Shown: positions 54,534-63,565 of the stretch, one piece after another
How the letters are laid out: every line of letters begins with the position of its first letter
Position numbering within the stretch: the first letter of the stretch is position 1
DNA from: Thalassotalea psychrophila
GTDB taxonomy: Bacteria; Pseudomonadota; Gammaproteobacteria; Enterobacterales; Alteromonadaceae
Direction of reading: 5' to 3'
Length of the DNA: 64,000 nucleotides
Assembly (NCBI RefSeq): GCF_031583595.1
Contig: NZ_CP134145.1
Span: forward strand, 434,001 to 498,000
Program-made: the position numbers and the translations under genes
The notes under the pieces: generated by a model
What the model was told of the DNA's origin: nothing
The model's database searches: none
Seen by the model: the letters and a program-made list of their open reading frames with translations, nothing else

Positions 54534-56222
54534 TCATAAATTTTCGTTCAACTGCATTAACTTAACTTTCTTATGTTTATTACGCATATACAATTGTCCT
54601 GCTATTGCTAATAAAACAAAGGCAATAACAAAGTATTGGCCTATAGGAAAACCACCCAACATTTTACCCCAAGCACCATAAGGCCCTAACGCGGTATAAC
54701 AGGTAAATATTATCGCGCCACCCATTAATAAATTCCACATGGTACGTGATTTACCCGTGGGGGCATTTTCACCCATGGCTTTTTTAGAGTTTAGTAACAT
54801 AAAAAATGCGATATAAGCGATAGGGAGAAAAATAAAGCCAATGGTGCCGGTTATTGCTGCCAGGTAGGGCGCAGAGCCCCCAGTCCAAACAACAAACCAT
54901 AATAACCCGGTTGTGGCGAGTAAGGTTCCTCTTTTATGCTCTTTTCCGCCATGCTTATAACCACCCAGTTCACAGACACAAAATCCGGAAATTAGCATCA
55001 ACATAACTATAGTAGAAAGTCCCATAGCCAAAACACCTAAACCAAAAACAAAATGCGCCATTTCTGGCCCCATAATCCGCTCTAATGCTTTGATGAAAGA
55101 ACCCGTATCTCGTTTGATCAAATATGATGCCATTACTTTTTCTTCATCGCTTATGGCTATCTCGCTAATGGCTTGGGAGCGTTGCTTTAAGCTATTCTCC
55201 AATCCAGATATCACTTTTTGAGAGGCTTGTTGATTTACTTGATAATGCCCGTTAACCTCAATTAATGAGTCTTGAGATTGACCGTGAAAAGTAGCGGCTG
55301 AAGCAATAACAATACAGCTAGTAGCCAGTACAAAAGGAATTAACATACCCGTTGATAAATCAAATATGGCTAAGCCACGAAAATTTTTATTCCAACCTCT
55401 AGCCATTAAAGATGATGGCATCATAAAGGTCATGTTAACGCCAACAGCAAAGGCTGCTGCAGCAATTAATACGGTTTGTTGAATATTAAGTATTTGTGCT
55501 CGCCAGTAGGGTTGAACACTTGCATCGAGTTTTGCTAGCTGCTCTGCTATAGCCCCTTGTGGACTAGTAAAGTGATCGCTACTTGGCACAAATCCCGCAG
55601 CAATATCGCTAAGCGAATAAACCTCGTCAATAAATACTATTTTAAATGCAACGGCCATAAAGGTGAGTACTATTGCTGCAACCACTATCTTAACCGTTAA
55701 GTCGAAGAATTTTTGACCTTTAGAGCCTTGTCCATAGGTCATGACTATAGCGGTACAAATAGCAAATATTACTAAAGAAATAATCGCTTTTTCAGCTATT
55801 CCTCCACCTAAACTCAAACCAAGGTTTTCAGTAATGGCTGAATAAGATAAAGCATATTGAGGCATTACCCAGATCATATTTGCCAGCAGTGCGGAAATTA
55901 ACCATCCCCATGCCATAACAGGGTTTATTTGATCTCGAATTAATTTATAAGGGGATTGTCCAGAGCTTAAGGTCACATAAGCAATGGCACTGAGCATAAT
56001 TACACCAATGATCATGGCAAATAGCTGCACCCATAAAAAGTTTAAGCCACCAATAACACCGACAAATAAAGCGCCAGCTAACGAGCCTCCACCAAGAGTT
56101 AATGCACTTTGTAGCCAACCAGGACCAGACAATGACATATAGGCTTTTAACGTAGCTGTATGACCTTTTGCTTTAGCAGCTAAAAGTCTTTGCTCATCAG
56201 TTGGTAAGATATTTTCTTGCAT
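54534..56222 (-). CDS. Nramp-fold transporter without metal-binding motifs
   Basis: 562-residue membrane protein with about eleven helices and an Nramp-like start (SLSGPGWLQSALTLGGGSLAG, residues 31-51). In metal transporters helix 1 carries DPGN and helix 6 MPH; here the positions read LGGGSLAG and MTFMMPSS. It therefore probably does not carry divalent metals. A long loop at about 325-380 is also unusual. It is the only inner-membrane transporter in the accessory locus and has a TetR-type palindrome upstream, so a sugar or sugar acid is a reasonable guess. Confidence 0.8.
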   Translation of the reverse strand: MQENILPTDEQRLLAAKAKGHTATLKAYMSLSGPGWLQSALTLGGGSLAGALFVGVIGGLNFLWVQLFAMIIGVIMLSAIAYVTLSSGQSPYKLIRDQINPVMAWGWLISALLANMIWVMPQYALSYSAITENLGLSLGGGIAEKAIISLVIFAICTAIVMTYGQGSKGQKFFDLTVKIVVAAIVLTFMAVAFKIVFIDEVYSLSDIAAGFVPSSDHFTSPQGAIAEQLAKLDASVQPYWRAQILNIQQTVLIAAAAFAVGVNMTFMMPSSLMARGWNKNFRGLAIFDLSTGMLIPFVLATSCIVIASAATFHGQSQDSLIEVNGHYQVNQQASQKVISGLENSLKQRSQAISEIAISDEEKVMASYLIKRDTGSFIKALERIMGPEMAHFVFGLGVLAMGLSTIVMLMLISGFCVCELGGYKHGGKEHKRGTLLATTGLLWFVVWTGGSAPYLAAITGTIGFIFLPIAYIAFFMLLNSKKAMGENAPTGKSRTMWNLLMGGAIIFTCYTALGPYGAWGKMLGGFPIGQYFVIAFVLLAIAGQLYMRNKHKKVKLMQLNENL

Positions 56223-56386
56223 TTTATTTTCTTCTTATAATTAAATACTTATACAAATTGAAATAACTATCGTTAAGTGGTGAATTTATAATTTCAATTG
56301 GTTGTATATATACAGCTAATATTTTTCCCATCTAGAGCACACCGCGATCACTTATTAGTGAACGCCAATCATTAAACGGTAAACTT

Positions 56387-56406
56387 AACTAACTAACTAG
56401 TTACTT
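56387..56406. promoter_or_regulatory. Candidate TetR operator, site 3
   Basis: AACTAACTAACTAGTTACTT, one mismatch to the 20-bp palindrome. Located 165 bp before the Nramp-like gene, in the gap between it and tetR. Confidence 0.6.
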
Positions 56407-56461
56407 ATCATAACCAGAAGTCTTGTCCAATGTAAATAACAATAAAAGGCGTAAACAATAA

Positions 56462-57091
56462 TTAAGGGCGTAAATAGCCAAGCACCACTTCTTCGCAGTG
56501 ACTTAGCCTTTCATTAAGTGCTTTTTCTTCCATTAGCGACCGGCCGAAAACAGTTTCTAAGGTATAAGAATTAGAAAGATAGAAATACCCAAGCGATGCT
56601 ACGGTAATATAAAATTGAGTTGGGTCCACCCCAGTTCGAAACAGCCCACTTGTACCACCACGATTTAACACATCTGTTATTTTTTCAATTAAAGGCGAAC
56701 GCATAGCTAGGATTTTCTTTGACTCTTTGATATGTGCTGCTTTATGCAGGTTTTCACTATTAAGAAGATGGATAAATTCAGGGTTTTCAACGAAATAATT
56801 AAATGTAAAGCGCACCAATGTTCTCACAGCTTGCTCAGGCTCAATGTCTTCTAGATGCAGTTCATGCTCTTGGGTTCTGATCTTTGCGTAGGCTTGTTCA
56901 AGCACGGCGAGGAACAATTGATCTTTATTTCCAAAATAATGATAAATCATTCTCTTATTCGAATTGGCTCGCAGTGCAACAGCATCTACCCTAGCGCCAC
57001 CAAAGCCTTTCTCGGTAAATTCATCGGTTGCCGCTTGTAGTATACGCTCGGCTGTTTTTTTCGAGTCACGTCTAATTATGGTCTCTGTCAA
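56462..57091 (-). CDS. TetR/AcrR-family transcriptional regulator
   Basis: 209 residues. The N-terminal helix-turn-helix is canonical: AERILQAATDEFTEKGF, ARVDAVALRANSNKRMIYHYF, GNKDQLFLAVLEQAY. The remaining helices form the ligand and dimer domain, of a type seen in RutR-like proteins. It is flanked by palindromes on both sides, at 56387-56406 and 57166-57185, and two more copies occur at the heads of the GH43-like and Gfo/Idh operons. I infer that it represses these units and is released by a pathway intermediate. Confidence 0.92.
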   Translation of the reverse strand: MTETIIRRDSKKTAERILQAATDEFTEKGFGGARVDAVALRANSNKRMIYHYFGNKDQLFLAVLEQAYAKIRTQEHELHLEDIEPEQAVRTLVRFTFNYFVENPEFIHLLNSENLHKAAHIKESKKILAMRSPLIEKITDVLNRGGTSGLFRTGVDPTQFYITVASLGYFYLSNSYTLETVFGRSLMEEKALNERLSHCEEVVLGYLRP

Positions 57092-57165
57092 GAGAGCTCC
57101 TTGGCTGCTTTATTTAATCTCAAGTTACCAGTATATTCGATTTATTGGGTGGGTCGTCAAGATAT

Positions 57166-57185
57166 AATTACCTATTTAGTTACTT
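57166..57185. promoter_or_regulatory. Candidate TetR operator, site 4
   Basis: AATTACCTATTTAGTTACTT, two mismatches to the 20-bp palindrome. It lies between the divergent starts of tetR (74 bp away) and the glycerate kinase (61 bp away), a typical autoregulatory position. Confidence 0.65.
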
Positions 57186-57246
57186 AGGCGGTAATTTGTT
57201 GATAAGCTATTACTCAACTAATTAAGCCCAGTAGAGCGTAGACAAT

Positions 57247-58428
57247 ATGAATCACCTGCAAACTTCCCCGTCGTCATTACAGACGTCACTAAATACGCCA
57301 GAAGCACAACTGCTAACCAAATTTTTTTCGGCAGGCGTTAAGGCGGTAATGGGTAAGCAAGCCGTTATTCACGCTATGAGCAAAAACAAGCCTGTAACAG
57401 CTGACCTTATCGTGGCAGTTGGCAAAGCTGCGAGTAGCATGTGCTTAGGTGCGTTGCAAGAAATGGAAAAGCCATGTGAAGCGTTAGTGGTGACAAAATA
57501 TCAGCATGCTAATCAAACATTACTCGATGATCCCGCAGTGACCGTGATTGAGTGTGGCCATCCTGTTCCCGATGAAAATTCTCTACAGGCTGGAGCTATG
57601 CTTTTAACCGCAATTAAGCAAATGCATCCTGCTAGCAAACTGATCTTATTGGTTTCTGGTGGTGCATCAGCCGTTGCCGAGTGTTTACCCAAAGAAATGA
57701 CCTTGCAACAATGGCAAGAAATAACCAATCAAATGCTAGCGCAAGGCGCCAACATCGGACAAATTAACAGCCAACGTAAACAAACCTCTTTAATTAAAGA
57801 TGGCAAACTATTAACGCATTTCAAAGGCAGTGAGGTTCAGGTGTACGCGATATCGGATGTAGAAGGGGATGATATTGCAGTTATTGGCTCTGGCATCGGT
57901 AACATTAATCGTTTGCAATCCAAAGACATCAAAGCACAAGTAAAGCTGATTGGCACTAATCAAGTTGCGCGCGATGCGGTCGCTTTATCGGTTTCTAATG
58001 CTGGCTATACCGTACAACTCAATGAAGAAACGCTATATCAAGATGTTAATGAAATTGCGCCAACAATTGCCAAACAGCTGATTGAAGGCGAAAAGGGAGT
58101 TTATATCTGGGGAGGTGAGCCTACTATTATATTACCCGAGCAGCCTGGTGAGGGCGGCCGAAATCAAAGTCTCGCGCTTATGATCGCTCAGCATCTGGCA
58201 GGCCATGATAATATTACCGTGCTGGTTGCCGGTACAGATGGCAGTGATGGACCCACAGACGCAGCGGGTGGCATTATTGACGGTAATACGGCGCTTGAAA
58301 TGGACTTAGTAAAAGATGCATTAAGCAGAGCTGATGCGGGAACTTTCTTACGCCAAAGTGGCAATATATTTATTACTGGCCCGAGTAATACCAATGTTAT
58401 GGATTTAGTTATTGCGATAGTGGATTAG
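57247..58428 (+). CDS. Glycerate kinase, type 2 (DUF4147/MOFRL) family
   Basis: 393 residues. The N-terminal DUF4147 part has VAVGKAASSM, CGHPVPDENS and LVSGGASAVAE; the C-terminal MOFRL part has IWGGEPT, GEGGRNQSLALMIA and AGTDGSDGPTDAAGG. The family makes 2-phosphoglycerate from D-glycerate. Divergent from tetR with an operator between, so it is probably the terminal step for a C3 product of the accessory pathway. Confidence 0.9.
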   Translation: MNHLQTSPSSLQTSLNTPEAQLLTKFFSAGVKAVMGKQAVIHAMSKNKPVTADLIVAVGKAASSMCLGALQEMEKPCEALVVTKYQHANQTLLDDPAVTVIECGHPVPDENSLQAGAMLLTAIKQMHPASKLILLVSGGASAVAECLPKEMTLQQWQEITNQMLAQGANIGQINSQRKQTSLIKDGKLLTHFKGSEVQVYAISDVEGDDIAVIGSGIGNINRLQSKDIKAQVKLIGTNQVARDAVALSVSNAGYTVQLNEETLYQDVNEIAPTIAKQLIEGEKGVYIWGGEPTIILPEQPGEGGRNQSLALMIAQHLAGHDNITVLVAGTDGSDGPTDAAGGIIDGNTALEMDLVKDALSRADAGTFLRQSGNIFITGPSNTNVMDLVIAIVD

Positions 58429-58468
58429 TGCTTTGATTGGTGGAAGCAAGTTGAGCCAAGCATAATGT

Positions 58469-58501
58469 CGAATAAAAAACCTAATAAAAACCTAATAAAA
58501 A
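58469..58501. repeat. Short tandem repeat
   Basis: CCTAATAAAAA twice (58480-58490, 58491-58501), preceded by a degenerate unit. It lies just before the next membrane protein gene. Confidence 0.6.
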
Positions 58502-58523
58502 CAACTAATAATAATTTCTAACT

Positions 58524-59120
58524 ATGAAAACAAGTTTATCTATAAATAAAATATTTCTTATTTGCTTTTTTGTGTCTTTGGTTTATGCCGTTATTCGTTA
58601 TCATGTTTACAATGATATCTCATGGCTGCAATTGCCTTTATGGACTACCAATAAAGCGTGTGGAGTTACCGCACTTATGCTTATAGGTTTATCGGTGTCA
58701 TTACCGAATCATCATCCTCGTCGGAAAATTGGCTTATTCGGTGTTTATATCGCTTTGCTGCATGTATTGTTGAGTTTGATTCTTTTAAAGCCTGCTTACT
58801 ACCCTAAGTTTTTTCTTATCAATGAGCAGTTCTCTCTAGTTGGTGAACTGGCCATTTTAGCCGGAATTCTTAGCTTTGCTGTGCTGATTATAGCTGTGCA
58901 TAAGAGTTACCCAAAATTTAATTCAGCTGAGAACGCTAACTTAGCTGTAATTAAGCAATGTAATATTGCGTTTTTATTATTTAGCATACTTCACATGATC
59001 GCAATGGCGACAGACAGTTGGTTTTCTATCTCGAATTGGCCGGGTTACTTACCACCGATCAGCATGTTGTCGGCGCTGCTATGTTGTTACTTTCTCCTTT
59101 ATCTAAGGATTAAAAAATGA
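58524..59120 (+). CDS. Polytopic membrane protein, ferric reductase-like (MsrQ-like)
   Basis: 198 residues with about six hydrophobic helices. RRKIGLFGVYIALLHVLLS and LFSILHMIAMATDSW place His residues in adjacent helices as in the heme-binding ferric reductase/MsrQ superfamily. No partner gene (such as a periplasmic msrP) is next to it. Assignment by pattern only; the function is uncertain. Confidence 0.5.
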   Translation: MKTSLSINKIFLICFFVSLVYAVIRYHVYNDISWLQLPLWTTNKACGVTALMLIGLSVSLPNHHPRRKIGLFGVYIALLHVLLSLILLKPAYYPKFFLINEQFSLVGELAILAGILSFAVLIIAVHKSYPKFNSAENANLAVIKQCNIAFLLFSILHMIAMATDSWFSISNWPGYLPPISMLSALLCCYFLLYLRIKK

Positions 59121-59223
59121 GCTCAGGAGTCATAGTTCGCTAATGAAGTTCTAAGTTACTCATTTAATTAATCCGTTTAGTATTTAACCTTTCTTAGCCA
59201 CTTGCTTTTAGCTAAAATTGACT

Positions 59224-60708
59224 CTAAAGCGAATTTACAAGCGTGCTGAGCTTTTTCGCCGGGGTATTACGTATGCTCGTTAAGTGCTTAATTAATTGTT
59301 TTTTAATGATGACGTTATTGACCAAGTCTTGTTCAAAGATTGCATCAATCGATAAAAACCCAGTCACTACTTTGGTCGTATCGTCACTTAGAATTTCAGC
59401 GGTTTGGTAAAATATATCGGCCATAGGGTCAACAATTTCTTCATTGTTTTTTACTGCCCGAGAGATAAATTCAAACCAACTTGCCAGTGAAAAGCAAAGT
59501 AATGTAGTAGAACGGTCGAGTTTAATATTATCTCGAATGATCGGTAATATTCGCATTTGTAATTTCTGTGAGCCATCCCAGGCAATTTGCGCTAATAAAT
59601 GACGAATCGAAGGATTTAAAAAGCGTTGTATGATTTCATTGGCATAGATATTTACATCCAATTCTTTTGGAGGTACAAAAGAACCAATAATTTCATCAGC
59701 AGCAAGTTTGCAAATAAATTGATAAAAGCCTTCGTCACTGGTGGCTTCAAATACGGTTACAAAGCTCGCTAAAGATCCACAGTAGGCTAAAGTTGAGTGC
59801 AAGCAATTGAGTAATCTTAATTTTGCTTTTTCAAATCCTTTAACATCATCGGTAAATATTACCCCTACTTTTTCCCAGTCAGGCCGTTCACCTTGCCAGT
59901 TGTTATCGATAACCCATTGGCTGAATTCTTCTCTTTGTATTGGCCAGTTATCTTGGGCATTAATGGCTTTTGAAACAGAATCAACGGTATAACGTTCAGT
60001 TTTAGGAGTAATACTGTCAACCATCGCATTGGGGAAGGCGACGTTGTTCGCAATCCACAACTGAAGATTATGATCAAATTGCGCAGCATAATCTAATACG
60101 GCGCGACGAAGTTTATCACCATTACCAGAAACGTTATCGCAGCTTAAAACATTAAAGGCTTTTACACCGTTAAGTTTTCTTAGCTTGAGTGCTTCGACAA
60201 TAAAGCCAATAGCACTGATTGGCTTCTCTGGATTGGCTAAATCATGTTTGATGTCGTCATGGTTTAAATCCAATGAGCCGTCAGCAGCTAAGCAATAGCC
60301 TTTTTCTGTAACGGTAAGGGTGACAAGTTTGGTAGTTGCTGTGGAGAGTCTAAAAATAACTTCATCACTTTGCTTATTGGCCACTAAAACTTCTTTTATT
60401 GCACCGATAACTTGATAACTGGTGCTTTTGTCTAAAATAGCCAGTGTATATAAGTAGTCTTGTTTTTTTAACACCTCTTGAGCGGTTGCACTGCGTAGTG
60501 ATACGCCACAAATGCCCCAATGTCCACCAGAAAAATTCATCGCATTTTCGGTATATACTGCTTGATGAGCCCGATGAAAAGCACCTGGGCCCAGATGAAC
60601 GATACCAATTTCAGTACTTTCTCTATCGTATGTTGGGATGGCGATAGCTGATGTGCGTGCTAGTTGCATCATTGTGTCTTTGGATAACTTTGTTTGAACT
60701 AATGTCAT
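59224..60708 (-). CDS. uxuB: Fructuronate reductase / mannitol dehydrogenase family
   Basis: 494-residue long-chain polyol dehydrogenase. IGIVHLGPGAFHRAHQAVY is the NAD-binding start, NVLSCDN the middle motif, and KLRLLNCLHSTLAY holds the catalytic Lys with the K-x5-N-x2-H pattern. Neighbouring kdgK, uxaC and uxuA point to D-fructuronate reduction to D-mannonate. Mannitol dehydrogenase is the alternative but fits the context less well. Confidence 0.87.
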   Translation of the reverse strand: MTLVQTKLSKDTMMQLARTSAIAIPTYDRESTEIGIVHLGPGAFHRAHQAVYTENAMNFSGGHWGICGVSLRSATAQEVLKKQDYLYTLAILDKSTSYQVIGAIKEVLVANKQSDEVIFRLSTATTKLVTLTVTEKGYCLAADGSLDLNHDDIKHDLANPEKPISAIGFIVEALKLRKLNGVKAFNVLSCDNVSGNGDKLRRAVLDYAAQFDHNLQLWIANNVAFPNAMVDSITPKTERYTVDSVSKAINAQDNWPIQREEFSQWVIDNNWQGERPDWEKVGVIFTDDVKGFEKAKLRLLNCLHSTLAYCGSLASFVTVFEATSDEGFYQFICKLAADEIIGSFVPPKELDVNIYANEIIQRFLNPSIRHLLAQIAWDGSQKLQMRILPIIRDNIKLDRSTTLLCFSLASWFEFISRAVKNNEEIVDPMADIFYQTAEILSDDTTKVVTGFLSIDAIFEQDLVNNVIIKKQLIKHLTSIRNTPAKKLSTLVNSL

Positions 60709-60742
60709 GCTGTTAAATTCATTTGTTGGTTATAGGAAAAAA

Positions 60743-61693
60743 TCAAAGTGTCATACCAATTTTACTGTTTAGGCTTGCTTTTAATTCAGACAATTGTTTC
60801 GATTGAAGTACACCACCTTTAATCATTAATATTTTACTTGCGGCTTTAGCTGCAAAGTTTATTGCATCAATAGGATTAAGGCCTGATAAGCGTGCGCCAA
60901 TATAACCACCATTAAAGGTATCACCTGCACCTGTAGTATCAACAACGTCTGTTGAAGGCGTTACCTCGACATTTTCAACGTGATCGTTATTGATTAAAAT
61001 GCAATTTTCAGGACCATTTTTTATCACAACCTCATCAACCCCAGTGGTTAATAAGCGCTTAACCGCACCGTCAGGTGATGTAGAGCCAAATAGACACTCT
61101 TCTTCCTCAAATCCGGGCAAATAAATATCTACATACGCTTGTATTTCATCAGTAGCGCTAATGGCTGCTGCTTTGTTTAGCCACAATTTAGAACGATAAT
61201 TGGGATCAAAAATGACTTTCCCCCCTTGAAGCCTGTAATCAAGCAAAAATTGCTGGAACATCGAACGACACGAATCGTTCATCAGTGCCAAGGTGATACC
61301 TGAAAAGTAGAGGTAACCGTGTTTTTCAACTTGTTTCAATAACGGCAATAGTAAGTTCTCATTATTCAATAAAGCTTTTGCTGCCGAATCATTGCGCCAA
61401 TAATCAAAAAAACGCTCACCGGTTTCATCATTGCTGATCATATAAAGGCCAGGAGATTTATTCTTGACGGCTTGCGGCTCCAGTAAATGAACGTGTCGGT
61501 GATAGGCATGCTGACGAATAATATCTGCTGATTGCCCTTCACCTAAACTGGTGATGTAGGTGGTGCTTATCTCAAGCCCAGCGAGAGTGCAGGCTGAATT
61601 ATAGGTATCACCAGAGACCCCTAAGGTAAAGTCTTTGCCAGTCAAAGGAGAAAACTCAAGCATTACTTCGCCAATAATAGCAATATCAGCCAT
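60743..61693 (-). CDS. kdgK: 2-keto-3-deoxygluconate kinase
   Basis: 316-residue PfkB-family sugar kinase. Start IGEVMLEFSPL with GVSGDTYNSACTLA resembles KdgK, and DTTGAGDTFNGGY carries the anion hole and catalytic Asp. It phosphorylates KDG from the uronate pathway to KDPG; the KDPG aldolase is not in the window. 34 bp before uxuB on the same strand and divergent from uxaC. Confidence 0.9.
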   Translation of the reverse strand: MADIAIIGEVMLEFSPLTGKDFTLGVSGDTYNSACTLAGLEISTTYITSLGEGQSADIIRQHAYHRHVHLLEPQAVKNKSPGLYMISNDETGERFFDYWRNDSAAKALLNNENLLLPLLKQVEKHGYLYFSGITLALMNDSCRSMFQQFLLDYRLQGGKVIFDPNYRSKLWLNKAAAISATDEIQAYVDIYLPGFEEEECLFGSTSPDGAVKRLLTTGVDEVVIKNGPENCILINNDHVENVEVTPSTDVVDTTGAGDTFNGGYIGARLSGLNPIDAINFAAKAASKILMIKGGVLQSKQLSELKASLNSKIGMTL

Positions 61694-62119
61694 CGGAGCG
61701 CCTATTTAGGTTGTTAACAAAGGCGATGTTTTGTTCATATCTCATCGATAATCACTTTTTAGCCGTGATGATTAAAATATATAATAAACTAAAAATAATT
61801 GGCCTTACCAGTTATTTGTTTTATTGCTTTGATATATAAAATACTCCAATACTGTTGAAATATAGAATGACCGACGATGTTGTTAATTATATGTTTTTTA
61901 ATGTCTTATTGTATTTACTGGACCATTTAATAGTTCGTATCTATATATTGTACGAATTTATTGGATTTACCAATATATTTGTTAGTATGTTTTTCTTAGC
62001 TGGTATGTTTGTATTATTATCTATAAAGTTATAATTAGGGTGTTCGAGGAGAGCCTTAGTAAGTCTAAAAGTTAAACTAAGCTTTAGTGAATGGTATTAG
62101 TAGTAGGAAGACAGTGACT
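61694..62119. other. Divergent regulatory region of the hexuronate genes
   Basis: 426 bp between kdgK (-) and uxaC (+), with no gene. It contains two inverted repeats: TTCGTA, 11 bases, TACGAA (61934-61956) and ATTGG ATTTA CCAAT (61960-61974). The second is close to ExuR/UxuR boxes (ATTGGTATACCAAT in enterobacteria) but one base longer. A TATAAT hexamer lies at 62030-62035 without a good -35. Confidence 0.5.
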
Positions 62120-63535
62120 ATGATTAAAAAATTAGTACTACATCCCGACAGATTATTTTCTAGCGATGAAAAAACTCGAGAAGTTGCTCGGGCTTTATAC
62201 CACAAGGTCAAAGAGCTACCTATTATCAGTCCTCATGGCCATACCGACCCGTCGTGGTTTTCTAAAAACCTGCCTTTTAAGAATGCAACCGAGTTGCTGA
62301 TAAAGCCTGACCACTATGTATTTCGTATGTTATATAGTCATGGTGTCACATTAGAAGATTTAGGCCTTTCGAGCCGGGAAGGTAACGATGTTGAAACTGA
62401 TGACCGAAAAATTTGGCATATCTTAGCTGAAAAATATTATTTATTTCGTGGTACGCCATCGAGAATGTGGCTTGATACGGTATTTTCTGAAGTTTTTGGC
62501 TTTGATGTTGAGTTGTGTGCTGCTACGGCAGATCACTATTACGATACCATTAATGCAGCGTTAGCTACCGATGCCTATCGACCTAGAGCATTGTTTGAAC
62601 GTTTTAATATAGAGTGCCTATCTACGACAGAATCACCTTTAAACGATCTGACTGAGCACAAAACGATTAATAACAGCAACTGGAATGGCCGTGTTATTTC
62701 AGCTTATCGACCTGATCCGGTCGTAGACCCTGAATTTGAAGGTTTTGTTAGTGCAATTAAAACTTTTGGTGAGCTCACCAGTGAAGACACCTCGACATTT
62801 TCAGGCTATTTAGCAGCCCATAGAAAGCGTCGTGCTTATTTTAAAGCAACCGGAGTCACGTCAACAGATCACGGTCACCCAAGCGCTAAAACCGCCTACC
62901 TTGAACAAAATGATATAGAAGCGTTATATGCCTTGGTTATTTCAGGTGAGGCTTCCCCTGAGCAGGCAGAGTTATTCCGTGCCCATATGTTGACCGAAAT
63001 GGCCTGCATGAGTATAGAAGATGGTTTAGTGATGCAACTACACCCAGGCGTTTCTCGTAATCATAATCAAAGCGTTTTCAAGCGTTTTGGCCGAGATAAG
63101 GGCGCTGATATCCCCCTGCAAACGAGTTATGTTGAACAATTAAAGCCCTTACTTGATAAATATGGCACTGACCCTCAATTGACGTTAATTTTATTCACCT
63201 TAGATGAAACATCTTATAGCCGAGAATTGGCACCTTTAGCCGGGCATTACCCTTGTTTACGTTTAGGCCCACCGTGGTGGTTTCATGATAGCCCTGAAGG
63301 AATGCGTCGATTTCGCCAGCAAACAACTGAAACAGCAGGGTTTTATAATACCGTTGGTTTTAATGATGATACCCGAGGCTTTTTATCTATTCCTGCCCGT
63401 CATGACGTAGCCCGAAGAATGGATTGCAACTGGTTGGCTGAACTCGTTTGTGATCATCGTCTAACATTAGACGAAGCAGAAGAACTTGCGGTTGAGTTAG
63501 CGTATACGCTAGCAAAAAAAGCATATAAATTGTAA
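62120..63535 (+). CDS. uxaC: Glucuronate isomerase
   Basis: Isomerises D-glucuronate to D-fructuronate and D-galacturonate to D-tagaturonate. 471 residues, typical of UxaC. PIISPHGHTDP near residue 33, LAEKYYLFRGTPSRMWLD, STTESPLNDL, and RRMDCNWLAELVCDHRL are family hallmarks. A GTG at 62087 would extend the frame by 11 residues, but the ATG at 62120 follows AGGAAG and matches the usual start. uxuA follows after 30 bp. Confidence 0.95.
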   Translation: MIKKLVLHPDRLFSSDEKTREVARALYHKVKELPIISPHGHTDPSWFSKNLPFKNATELLIKPDHYVFRMLYSHGVTLEDLGLSSREGNDVETDDRKIWHILAEKYYLFRGTPSRMWLDTVFSEVFGFDVELCAATADHYYDTINAALATDAYRPRALFERFNIECLSTTESPLNDLTEHKTINNSNWNGRVISAYRPDPVVDPEFEGFVSAIKTFGELTSEDTSTFSGYLAAHRKRRAYFKATGVTSTDHGHPSAKTAYLEQNDIEALYALVISGEASPEQAELFRAHMLTEMACMSIEDGLVMQLHPGVSRNHNQSVFKRFGRDKGADIPLQTSYVEQLKPLLDKYGTDPQLTLILFTLDETSYSRELAPLAGHYPCLRLGPPWWFHDSPEGMRRFRQQTTETAGFYNTVGFNDDTRGFLSIPARHDVARRMDCNWLAELVCDHRLTLDEAEELAVELAYTLAKKAYKL

Positions 63536-63565
63536 TGGAAAAATTAGAAAAATGGAGGATTTATA

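Noticed and set aside
54534..56222. Manganese or iron transporter (MntH) annotation
   Set aside because: Both metal-ligand motifs of Nramp transporters are absent, and the neighbours concern sugars.
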